Of a DNA stretch of 64,000 nt, positions 53,901 to 63,448 are shown one piece after another (position 1 is the first letter of the stretch; each line of letters begins with the position of its first letter). Both the position numbers and the translations under genes were made by a program. The DNA comes from Pelagophyceae sp. CCMP2097 (Eukaryota > Sar > Pelagophyceae). Under the pieces are notes generated by a model. That model did no database searches and was not told the origin of the DNA. It was given only the letters and a program-made list of their open reading frames with translations. The DNA lies in assembly GCA_026770575.1 (NCBI GenBank), contig MU657176.1, positions 425,804 to 489,803 of the forward strand. Reading direction: 5' to 3'.

Positions 53901-55509
53901 CGAGGCTCTGGAGGGCTCGGGCGACGCGCAAGAGGCGCTGCTGAAGCGCTGCGCGTACTCCGACTTTTCGGTCGCGGGCGACGGCACTGTCCGAAAGAAG
54001 TCGTCTGCGATTCTGGACGCGTGCGAAAACGTCGTCGCGCGAAGGAGCACGGAGCTCGCGGCGTGCGAGGCGCAGATCTCGCGCGAGTTCGGGGCGGCGC
54101 ACCGCTTGGAGGCCGAGCTGCGGCGGTGGTACGGCGCGGGGCCGCACAGCGGCCCTACCGAGAAGAAAAAGGCGCAGACGTGCATCTTTGAAAAGTACAG
54201 CGGCCCGCAGGGCATGTGGGCCGCCGCTGCGGACTCGCGGAAGCGCAAGGCCGGCGCCGGCGCCGGTGGGCACAAGCACATGCGCGAGCTCCACGGAGAG
54301 GTTTCGGGCGGCTACGGCGACCCGGACTCGTCCGACGTCCTCCGCGCGCTCTGGGCTCAAGCCGCCGCCGCCGCCGACGGCCAGAGCGCCTCGTCCAAGG
54401 CCTCGCCGTCGAAGAGGGCGCGGCGCGAGGCCCAGGAAGACGACGACGACGACGACGGCGACGACGGCAAGAGGAAAAAGAAGAAGGCGCCGGCTGCGAA
54501 GGAGAAGAAGGAGGCGGGCGACTCGGACGTCAAGTTCCCGCGCGCCAAGCTCATCGCGGATGCGTCTTACAACCACCGCGTGGGAGACCTCATTTTCCCC
54601 GAGGCCATCCCCTCTGGCGAGACGGAGGTCAAGCGCGCCGAGCGCGAGGCGACGCTGAAGGAGCTCATCTGGGCGCTGCGCAACCACGTCTACGAACTGC
54701 GCGCTTTGTGCAAGGAGTTTGTGGGGCGGACGCGTTCTTTAAGGTTCTTCGAGGGCATCGAGCGCGCGGCCACGACGACGGGGCGGCCCGACGTTTTGCT
54801 CGTCGACGCCGTCTCGCAAGAGACGCTGCCGCTGGCGCGGTTTGCGCTCCTTTCGTGCTGCGGCCACGGCGGCGACGTCGACGCTTTGCGCCGCGCGGCA
54901 GTCAAAGAGCAATGCCCCGTCGCCGGCTGCAAGGCCGCCGTGCGCGCGCATTCCGTCGTCGCCTGCGCGACGTTTGCCACCGACGGCGCGGCCTCGGCGC
55001 TCGCGGCGCAGCACGGCGCGAAACTCGCCGAGGTCGTGGACCTCATCGAGTCGCTGCCCGCGGGCGAGCGCGTCTTGGTCTTTGTCCAGTTCGCCGACCT
55101 TTTGACAAAGGTGGAGCGCGTCTTGACGGCGCAGGGCATCAAGTCGCTGAAGATCAAGGGGACGGCGCACCAGATGATGGCGGCGATGACAGCTTTTCAG
55201 AAAGAGGTCATCGGCAAAGACGACGCTCGAGTGCTCCTCTTGGAGCTGCACAACGAGTCCGCTTCCGGCGCCAACCTGACGACGGCGAACCACGCCGTCT
55301 TCGTGCACCCTTTGCACGTCGATAAGCTGCAGACGTACATTGCTTGCGAGACGCAGGCCATCGGCCGAGTGCGGCGCTACGGCCAGAAGAAAACAGTAAA
55401 GCTCTACCGGTTCCTCGCCACGGACACCATCGACACCGAGCTCTATGCGATGCGCAAGGCCGAAGTCGACAAGCGCAACGAAATGCTCGCGCAGGCGCCA
55501 ACTGCGTGA
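47964..55509 (+). CDS. DNMT5: DNMT5: SNF2-linked cytosine-5 DNA methyltransferase
   Basis: Predicted exons are about 47964-48203, 48431-48598 and 48682-55509 (the first donor is ambiguous), roughly 2411 residues. A PCNA-binding box (QATITSFF, residues 14-21) opens the protein. An acidic linker leads to a C5-methyltransferase core: RIATMCSGTEAPLIALEL (SAM site, about residue 312), catalytic Cys in VAGTSCVDYSNLNDRKKQL (about 408), LLENVCGAPW (motif VI) and LPQTRTRGYMLAV (motif VIII). Then come a RING-like finger (CRRCFCESRG...CAQCGHTACAACAG) and a full SNF2 ATPase: ADAVGYGKTAITLALVDE, LSGTPPLDVFDDV, LVFVQFADLLTKVERVL and the arginine finger region AIGRVRRYGQKKTVKLYRFL. This is the DNMT5 layout, a maintenance CG methylase of fungi and many algae that uses ATP. 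The final 6.8-kb exon has no stop. Confidence 0.95.
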
Positions 55510-55660
55510 TGTGCGGGCCGACGGGCGCGCCGAAGCGACCCACCGAGACTGAAACGACCCGACGTCGGACTACTAAAATGCGACTCTCGAAGCGGCTCTC
55601 CGAGGCATGCATGCGTCTTCGTTGAGAAGGGGCCCCGTCGCGACCGTTCGGGAAAAGGTT

Positions 55661-57469
55661 TTAAGCAGTCATTTCGCGGCGGCGCTGAGCGATTTCGGCC
55701 TTGACGGCGGCGTCGCCCGGCGCTTTGCCGAAGTCTTCGTCGGCTTCGGAAGGCAAAACCATGCCGTCGCCGAAGAAGGGCGTGACGGACCTCAAAAGCG
55801 AAGGGCCGAACTTGAAAGTGTACGCGGCGATAAACGTCGCCAAGCGCAAAGCGAGCTCGGGCGGCAGTCTGACGAGGAGCGAGACGCCGAAGAGGAGTCT
55901 TGCGGCCCTCGTCTCGTGGAACGTGTTGCCCGGCAGTTGGGGCCACCCCGCCAGGAAGCCGCCCCACGTCGCCTCTTCGAGCTGGAAGAAGCCGCCGAAC
56001 CAGCCGCGCAGCGCCTCTGCATCCAGAGTCATCAAGAACTCGCCGCCGAAGAGCTGGAACTCGCGCTGCAGGACCGTCTTCCGGTTCCACACGGCGACGT
56101 ACGCCGCTTCCGCCGCGGCGTCGGGCCCTTTTGACGACGCTGCGGCGAGGGCGGCGGCGCAGGCCGGCGCGCCGGCGAGGCCGCGGCAGAGCTGGTAGCC
56201 CGTGGACGGGTGCACCATGCGCGCGGCGGCGCCGTAGGGTACCACGCGCTGCTGGCGAGGCAGGCTGCCGCCCATGGGAATGTAGCACAGCTCAAAGTCT
56301 TCCACTTCTTTCACGGAGATACCCAGGTGCTTGAGGCGCGCGTAGCAGCGGCGCTCGCACTCTTTCACAGATAGCGCGGGCCGCGCGACCAGGGACGTCT
56401 CCTCGAAGAAGACGCGCTTCAGGCCCGTCTTCTCGTCGACGCCGAGGGGCATGGCGTACATGAACGTCGGCGAGTCTTTCTGCTCCGCCGGCGTGAGGTG
56501 GTCCGTGCGATAGTCGAAGAGGAGCATGGACTCCTTGTCGTACGCATTATGGTTGTCAACCAAGCATTCGATCCCAAAGGCAATCTGGTACCCCGGCTGC
56601 GGCTCGTCGGCGATACGCTGCGGTGTCAGGAACGACTCGCCGCCGGAAGCGTCGACGACGCTGAAGGCGCGCACCGTGCCGCCAGAGACGAGGTCCAGCT
56701 CCGTGCCGGCGGCGTCGTGCCGCACCGCCGAGACGCGCTCCGAAACGCCTGAGTTTGAAGCTCCGGGAATATCCGAAAAGGTCAGTGGGACGCACATTGT
56801 ACGCCGAACTGCGCGGCGCGCGACCGGAGCTTGTCCTTGAGTTTCACTCTGTCGATTCGGAAGTACGGAATGTCCAGCCGCGTGCGCTCGGCAACGTCGA
56901 CGCCCCACGACCCGCCGAAGAAACAGTCCGTCTGCTTCCACGAGTGCGAGACGCACGACAGCAGGTCCAGCTCAGGCAGCCTACAAAGCGAACCGTCGGA
57001 TGGAAACATCTAAAGGCATACGAAAGACGCACAGCGCGGCGAGCGCCTCCCACTCCTTGCGCCAGACGCCGTAGTTGTTCGGCCACTTGGCGTCCACAGC
57101 GCTGTCGATCATGACGACCTGGCACGTGAAACGTCCGCGAACGCGACTAGGCGCGAGCGACCACTCACCGACTTGCCGTGCCGCTCGGCGAGCCTAGAGC
57201 GTGCGTCATGATGCGTTCGAACCTCTAAGGCGACGGACGCACGCCCAGCCGATGACACCTACGCATGTCGTCACGCGGCGAGGTCACCGATTCGTAAACA
57301 AGCAGGACTCGCTTCCGGCGGGCCCCGCCCCGACGACGGCGACGTCGTAGAAGGCCGTCGCTTCGACTGCGAATTGCCGCCGGAGCGCCGGCGCGCGCGT
57401 CTGCGTAAAGGCCATGGTCCCCCCGAGAAAGTAGACTACAGCCGGAATAGCCATCGTCCGGGCCCGCAT
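55661..57469 (-). CDS. LCYB: Lycopene beta-cyclase
   Basis: Predicted exons (minus) are 57309-57469, 57169-57193, 57033-57118, 56796-56980 and 55661-56748, giving 514 residues. It closes both ends of lycopene to beta-carotene in the plastid. Family marks are the FAD/NAD(P) fingerprint FYDVAVVGAGPAGSELAERH, WPNNYGVWRKEWEAL, HSWKQTDCFFGG, GYQIAFGIECLVDNH, FLYAMPL-type FMYAMPLGVDEKTG, RRCYARLKHLGISV, and the terminal QQRVVPYGAAARMVHPSTGY. The start MRARTMAIPAVVYFLGGTMA followed by F carries a signal peptide with the A-F site of complex plastids. Exon 2 is only 25 nt. It is convergent with DNMT5, 151 bp apart. Confidence 0.92.
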
Positions 57470-57858
57470 CGCGCTATAGCCTCTGCGCGACTCCGGAAGT
57501 CGGCGACGCGCACGCGCAGGTGAACGACGAAGCAGCCGGGACCGTCGAACACGCCCGCGCGTCGCGACTCGATCCGAGAGTCTTGAAGTATCGTTTTTTT
57601 AGAAAAAGGGCGTTCAGCGAAGGTCCCTTTTCAGCGCGAACTTGTACAAGGCTACAAGCCCTTACAAGTGTGTGACTTGCGCGCGCGGAGGTGCAACGCG
57701 CGGCATCCGGAGCTCACGGATCGCTCACGATGGCCCCGAACTGCCGCCCTTCCAAGCCCGTGCTGCGGCGGCGTTCCAACCCCTCGAGGCGACGCCCACT
57801 CGACGTCGTCGAGACGGAGATCCGAGGGAGCCTTTTAAGAAGCCTTGTTCGCCGACGC
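57470..57858. other. Intergenic, upstream region of lycopene cyclase
   Basis: 389 bp between two minus-strand genes. It contains a short T/A run (CGTTTTTTTAGAAAAAGGGC near 57592) and, on the minus strand, GAAAAGGGACCT at about 57621-57632, the motif also found upstream of the DUF6816-like and receptor kinase genes. No coding frame looks real. Confidence 0.4.
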
Positions 57859-59383
57859 CTATCGTCCGCGCAAATGCCGGTTCTTCTCGAGGAATTCGCG
57901 CATGGCGTTTGCGACCTCGATGTCACTCTTGCCCTGCATCTGCAGCATGAGCCCGACGGCGGCGGCGCCTGCGGCAAGCGTGCCGGCGGCTTCAACACGA
58001 CGGGGCACGGACCTTTCTGCACGTCGTCGGCGTGCCCGTCGAAATTTTCGCCGATCCTAGCGCGGCGCCGTCGTCGCCTTTGCAACAGCACGACAGCACG
58101 ACGCGCGGCACTCGCCGCTTCTTGATCTCGTCGTCGCCGACGCCCGCCCGCCGCATGGCGTCGACGTTGTTCGCGAAATCGGCGCTACGAGAAACGCGAT
58201 ATAGCGACCCGAGCGTCGAAGCACGTCCAGACGCCGGGCGAGGACTGGCGCCGCTGCTCTTCTTCCCGCATCGCTGCACGCGTCGACGGCGCCGCAAAGG
58301 CCGTGGGTGGCGGCCCGGGCGCGCGCGGCCGATTGTCGCCGCCCGGCGGCGCGAGCGAGGCGCCCGCGAGGAAGCCCATTTTGATCTGCGACCTGCGACG
58401 CAGTGTGAAAGTCCGTAAGGCCCGCGCCAGCGCGAACTGACTCCTTGGCGGCCGGCGGCGGCGCATCTCCGACGAGCCGGCGGCGCATCGCCTGGGCGTC
58501 ACGGAGCAGCGGCTTGTCCACGGCGGCGCCTCGCCTGCGTAGTCGTCGTCGTGAGCGGAGCCGCGTGCGCTCGTGCGACGCGTCTCGCGGCCATCGCTCG
58601 ACCACACGCACTCGAAGAGCGGCTCGAGCGCCGCCGCCGCTTCGTCGCCGCGGCCCAGGCGCTCCAGCGCGGCGGCAGCGCGGAGCCGCGCCTTGTGCGT
58701 CTCCGCGGGGCTCGCGCATTTCGCCTGCGAGACGCGCAGCGCCGCGGCGAGCCTAGCGGCGCGCGTCCCACAGGATCCGCGCCCGTCGGATCCGCACGCG
58801 AGTTCGAGCTGGCCCTCGAGCTTCAAAGCAACCGTCGCGACGTTGAGGTGGAGCGATCGGCGTAGCGCGGCGACTGTCCTGCAGAACGACTCGCCGCCGA
58901 TGACCGCCGCCGATTCGCCCTACACGCTCCGTGGGGGACGAGCGGCGCGCGCGCGACGACGCGCCTTGTCGCCGAGCATGGGCGCGGCGGCGTCGCCGCG
59001 CAGCGCCGCCGTCATCTGCGCGGCGGCGTGGGCGAGATGTGGCGGCGTCCGCCGGCCCGCCTTGCAGAGACGCACCTCGGCCGGGAAGGCGTGGACCTCG
59101 CCGTCGCGGAGGTGCCACAGCGCTTCAAAGTACATTTGGAGCGCGTCCCCGGACCGGCCGCCTACGGTCATGGCATCGGATTGCAGGGTATCCGTTGGAC
59201 TATAGGGCAGCCGTGAATCCACGTGCGCCAGGGTCGTAGCTTACCCGTAAAGGCGTCGTTGGCGCTTTGCTTGAGCGCCTCGGCGCTTCGCAGCCTCGCG
59301 TCGCCGTCGAGCGGCTCTGAAGACTGCGCCCACGAGTCCAGCGCCGCGCCGCTGACCGCCGACCCGCCGAAGAGCGCCGCCAT
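57859..59383 (-). CDS. TPR-repeat protein, unknown
   Basis: Predicted exons (minus) are 59245-59383, 59076-59161, 58965-59015, 58798-58919, 58612-58752, 58400-58534, 58112-58184 and 57859-57939 (the last junction is the weakest), giving about 275 residues. TPR helices are visible: SAEALKQSANDAFTGGRSGD with ALQMYFEALWHL, then AALRRSLHLNVATVALKLEG and ETHKARLRAAAALERLGRGD followed by EAAAALEPLF, a standard three-TPR start as in Hsp70/Hsp90 co-chaperones. The C-terminal part (AQAMRRRLVGD, DAMRRAGVGDDEIKK, MQGKSDIEVANAMREFLEKN) may be an STI1-like module. I infer a co-chaperone; no client or partner can be named. Intron 3 fits a GC-AG pair (AAG|GCGCGT). Confidence 0.6.
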
Positions 59384-59547
59384 TCAAGCAGGCGCACGCG
59401 CGGGCGCCCGTTCTCGACTGACGTCGCTGAACCTTTTTAGCGAGTCTTTGTTCTGGCGCGGGTTTTCCCTCGGAGACTCCCCAATTTTGGGCAGGGCTCG
59501 GCGTCGTGCGCGGCGGGCGCGTCGTTGCACCTTTTGGCGTGGGCGGC

Positions 59548-61764
59548 ATGCAGCAAATGCGTCGGTTGGCCACTGCGGACGGTTTGAAGGACGGACTCGC
59601 CGATACTCGGAATTTGGTCAAGGGGGCGGCCAAGGGCTTGTTCGATCGCTTCGCACCGCTTCGCGCAAAGGCCCTCCCGCCGTCACCGCGGCAAAGCGAA
59701 GCCGACGCCGCCGCCGAAAAGCACGACGCCCACGTCGAAGCGCTCGTCGAGGCCATTGTGCGGCCGAGGCGCGCAGAGTACGGCTTCTCGGAGCTTGGGC
59801 CCACTGCGTTCGTAGTCAATGGCCGCGGCCCCTGGCGCCGAGACGACTTTACGCTGACGAACGCGCGCGGCCACCGCCTCCACGGGTCCTGGTGGCACCC
59901 CGTGCGGCGGAGTGCAGACGTGGTGGTCTACCTGCACGCCAACGCTTCCTCCCGTATCGAGGCCATCAAGGCCGGCGCTTTAAGCGTGGCCGTCTCGTCG
60001 GGGTGTGAGCTCGTCGCTTTCGACTTTGCCGGTAGCGGCTGGTCCGACGGCGAGACGGTGTCGCTCGGCGCGCAGGAGTCGTTAGACGTGGCAGACGTCG
60101 TCGCGTTCCTGGAGCGAGACATCGCCGCGCGCGGCGGCGCCCAGCCGCGCTTTGTGCTCTGGGGGCGCGCCATGGGCGCCACGGCCGCCGCGCTCCACTG
60201 TGACGCGCTGAACCACGAAAAGGGCGACTTTGGCAACGTGAGAAACTCTCCGAAAACGTGGCCTCGCTTACAGGATGCATAGGTGCGCGCGGTCGTTTTG
60301 GACTCGGTCTTCGTCTCCGTTTCCGCAATCGTCGACGACCTCGTCCTCCGCGGCCCGTCGACGCTGCAGCCATCGGCGGTGCGCGCGCTCCTCGACGACG
60401 CGCGGCCGGCCGTCTTCCAGCGCACCCAAGGCGCTGACGTCGGCTCTATAGACCTCCTCGAACCGCAACGTGCGTGTCCTCGAAGACATCGCAAGGCACC
60501 TCTGCGCCGGACCATTCAAGACGCCCGCAGGGTCTGCGTCGAGCGCGGAGGCGTCGGATCGGCGGAGGAGCAGCGCGGGCCCGACGCTCGCGGCGCCGCC
60601 CGCGCTCCTCTTCGCCGCGCGGCGCGACGCATTTCTGCCGCCGGTTTTGCGCCGCGTCGGGGTGACGGGGCGATGGCAGAGTGTTCGCGGCGCGCTTCGG
60701 GAGCGGTACGCGTAGGCGGTGCACACGGACGCGCTCGCCGCGCGGCTGCAGACGGCGCACCTCGCGGCGCACTTCGACGGCGCGCACTCGACGCCGCGGC
60801 CGCTCTGGGTCCGCGATGCCGTCGAGACGCTGCTCCGCGCCGCGTTTGCGCCCCACGATTCCGAAAACGACGACGTAGACGCGGCGCTTGCGGCCGTCGC
60901 CGACCGTGTCAGCGAAGAAGGGCGGACAAACGAGGAACGATGGAGAGGGCATCCGCGGCGAGGTGCTCTGGAAAGACTCGAGGCCTTTGCAGACGGGTGC
61001 GTCGAGGATCTTCGCGTCTTTAGGTGACTGACGGCCTGGCCTTTGACCGCGCGCTGGACACGGTGCGCGTCGTAGCGCGCGCGGATGCGGCGATTTCGGG
61101 CGCGCTGGGCGACGCCGCGCGCAACGAGTTTGACGCTGGAGACCTGACCCAGCTCCGCGTCATCGCCGTCAGTCGCTTTTTGCACCGTGGTGGCTCGACC
61201 CTCGTCGAAGCGGTGTCATGGCGCGCGTAGGCGGCGGACCGCGTCATGACGGCGGTGGCGCTGGAGGTTGCGATTGTGGCCATCTCGATGCACGTCGCCC
61301 AAGAGCTCGCCATCGCCGCGCTGGCGACCGAGGGCGACGAACAGTGCGACTTCCCGGACCACTGGGACCACGGCGCCTTGATCGGCGCCGCGGCGGAGAT
61401 CGCCGCCGAGACTGCGGCGGGCCTGGGCCTCCTCGGCTGGAGCGCCGACGAGCTGCCTTTTGATTGGCCCGAAAACGTCGGCCTCGACGATTTCCGCGAC
61501 GGCGCCGCCTCGCCGCTCTCTGACGGCCCCGGATCGCTGAACTCGTTCGGGTCGCCGTTTGGGTCGCCGCGCACGCCGTCGCAGTTCCGAGAAGACGAGA
61601 GCGCGCCCGACACGGACGACTACAAAGACTACGACGCTTCCGCGCTGCGACGAAGACTCGCCCAGCTCGACGACGACCTATCCAGCCCCGGCGTATCCGG
61701 CAGCGCGGCCGACGCCGCCGGCAGCCCAAACGCCTTTCTCTCTAACGGGGCCTTTAAATCTTAA
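59548..61764 (+). CDS. Alpha/beta-hydrolase lacking the catalytic serine
   Basis: Predicted exons are 59548-60237, 60283-60469, 60531-60643, 60716-60907, 61024-61167 and 61231-61764 (end of exon 4 uncertain), giving about 619 residues. The fold is clear: DVVVYLHANASSRIEA, GCELVAFDFAGSGWSDGETV, the elbow FVLWGRAMGATAAALH, AVVLDSVFVSV, the acid strand ALLFAARRDAFLPP and the His loop FDGAHSTPRP. It resembles Bem46/S33-like membrane-linked hydrolases. At the elbow, where G-x-S-x-G is expected, the sequence is G-R-A-M-G (codon GCC), so the nucleophile is missing while Asp and His remain. A long acidic C-terminal tail (PLSDGPGSLNSFGSPFGSPR) looks regulatory. It diverges from the TPR gene with 164 bp between starts. 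Confidence 0.75.
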
Positions 61765-61774
61765 TTAGATCTAG

Positions 61775-62010
61775 GATTCCTAGGTCCCTAGTGACTCAGT
61801 GACTAGGGAATCCTAGGGATGAGGCATATGCGCATGAGGTGTTTTATTTATATCTCGTGGCGTCCGTCCGCCCTCTCCTCTGGGCCCACTCGACCTTTAT
61901 TGCCATCACCTCTCCAGTTTTCTCTTGCCGGGATATAAATAAACACCCTCATGCCTCATCCCGGCAAGAGATCCCTAGAATCTATTCTCCGAGTCATCCG
62001 AGTCCAAATC
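61775..62010. mobile_element. MITE-like fold-back element
   Basis: A long imperfect inverted repeat pairs 61818-61854 (GATGAGGCAT...TTTTATTTATATC) with 61932-61960. Inside it there is a perfect 14-bp inverted repeat, TCTCTTGCCGGGAT at 61921-61934 and its reverse complement at 61958-61971, with a 23-nt loop. The outer parts share further imperfect inverted matches (CTAGGAATC/GATTCTAGG). The segment is AT-rich compared with its flanks and codes for nothing. The pattern is that of a miniature inverted-repeat element, though no clean target duplication is visible. Confidence 0.55.
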
Positions 62011-62160
62011 TTAATTCTCATCCAATGCCGCAGCGAAACGGACAGAGCGCCGATGGAAGGAGGCCTCTCCATAGAGACTTCTGCAGCCTGCGGAAGCGCC
62101 CGGGGCCCCGCCGTTCCGACTCCCTTTGGCGGCTCGGAGCATACGCACATTTACTATGAT

Positions 62161-63240
62161 TTAGGTTGCGACGTCCCAGAGCCGCACCGTCCCGTCGTAG
62201 CTCCCCGTCACGACGCGCTGGCCGTCGGGCGAGAAGCTGTAGACGTCGTTGGTGTGCCCCTCGAGGGTCGTCTGCAGCACGCCCGTCTCGACATCCCAGA
62301 GCTTCGCCGTCTTGTCGAAGCACACCGAAACGATGCGCGCGCTGTCGGTCGAGTACGCGCAGCTGTAGACGCGGTCGGCGTGCCCCTCGAGCGTCTTCTG
62401 CAGCGCGCCCGTCTCGGCGTCCCAGAGCCGCGCCGTCTTGTAGTAGCTCGCCGTCACCACGCGCGTGCCGTCGGGCGAGAACACGCAGCCGAAGACGATG
62501 CCGGTGTGCCCCTCGAGCGTCAGCAGCAGCGCGCCCGTCTCGGCGTCCCAGACCCGCGCTGTCCTGTCCCAGCTCCCCGTCACGACGCGCTTGCCGTTGG
62601 GCGAGAAAGCGCAGCTCGTGACTACGTTGGTGTGCCCCTCGAGCGCCCTCTGCAGCGCGCCCGTCTCGGCGTCCCAGATCCGCACCGTGTAGTCGTAGCT
62701 CGCCGTCACGACGCGCTTGCTGTCGGGCGAGAAAGCGCAGCTCGTGACTACGTTGGTGTGCCCCTCGAGCTTCATCAGCAGCGCGCCCGTCTCGGCGCCC
62801 CAGAGCCGCGCCGTCTTGTCGTAGCTCGCCGTGACGAGGTGCTTGCCGTCGGGCGAGAACGCGCAGCAATTTTCGGCGTGCCCCTCGAGCTTGAGGAGCA
62901 GCGCGCCCGTCTCGGCGTCCCAGATCCACGCCTTGCGGCCGCTCGCCGTCGCGACGCGCTTGCCGTCGGGCGAGAACGCGCAGCTCCGGACCTCGACGGT
63001 GTGCCCCTTGAAGATGGCGGTGCCCTTCAAGATCCGGTCCTGCCAGATGAACTTGCGCACGGCCGGCGCCACGGCTCGCCCGGCTCGAGCGACTCGCATC
63101 GTCGATAAGAGCGCGTCGGGCGAGGCCGCCAGCCGGAAGATGAGCGCGAGCAGGTCGCTCAGCTCGAGCACGCCGAGGACCGGCGCGGGCTCGACGGCAG
63201 GATGCACGGCTCGCGAGGCCTCGTCGTCTTCCGGGGCCAT
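62161..63240 (-). CDS. WD40-repeat protein
   Basis: Single exon, 359 residues from the ATG at 63240. An N-terminal helical part (LGVLELSDLLALIFRLAASP) resembles the F-box-like lead-in seen in some algal WD proteins. It is followed by seven WD40 repeats, each about 42 residues, of the form L-E-G-H-T-x-x-V-x-S-C-A-F-S-P-D-G-K-R-V-V-T-A-S-x-D-x-T-A-R-L-W-D-A-E-T-G-A. The repeats are very alike, also at DNA level (the string CCCGTCTCGGCGTCCCAGA recurs). Two repeats are short (GHAENCCAFSPDG, GHTNDVYSFSPDG). It is probably a propeller scaffold; if the lead-in is an F-box, a ubiquitin-ligase adaptor. No enzyme domain is visible. Confidence 0.8.
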   Translation of the reverse strand: MAPEDDEASRAVHPAVEPAPVLGVLELSDLLALIFRLAASPDALLSTMRVARAGRAVAPAVRKFIWQDRILKGTAIFKGHTVEVRSCAFSPDGKRVATASGRKAWIWDAETGALLLKLEGHAENCCAFSPDGKHLVTASYDKTARLWGAETGALLMKLEGHTNVVTSCAFSPDSKRVVTASYDYTVRIWDAETGALQRALEGHTNVVTSCAFSPNGKRVVTGSWDRTARVWDAETGALLLTLEGHTGIVFGCVFSPDGTRVVTASYYKTARLWDAETGALQKTLEGHADRVYSCAYSTDSARIVSVCFDKTAKLWDVETGVLQTTLEGHTNDVYSFSPDGQRVVTGSYDGTVRLWDVAT

Positions 63241-63448
63241 CGTCACCCCGCCGCGGGCTCCAGCACGAAGCGCGCTCGGCAGGAAGCGCACGACGACCCA
63301 ATAGTATAGGCTAGAGCCTATAGGCTATAGGCCTCTCGGCCCCCGGCGCGCTGTGCTACGTCGACGCCCCTCTGGTCCGTTTGGCTCCACCGGCAATCTT
63401 CGTTGCGTTTTCGTCAAACTCGGCAAGTCGCGTCGGCACCGAGTCGGA

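Noticed and set aside
62161..63000. CRISPR-like regular repeats
   Set aside because: The roughly 126-bp periodic DNA is coding sequence for WD40 repeats; there are no spacers or cas genes.
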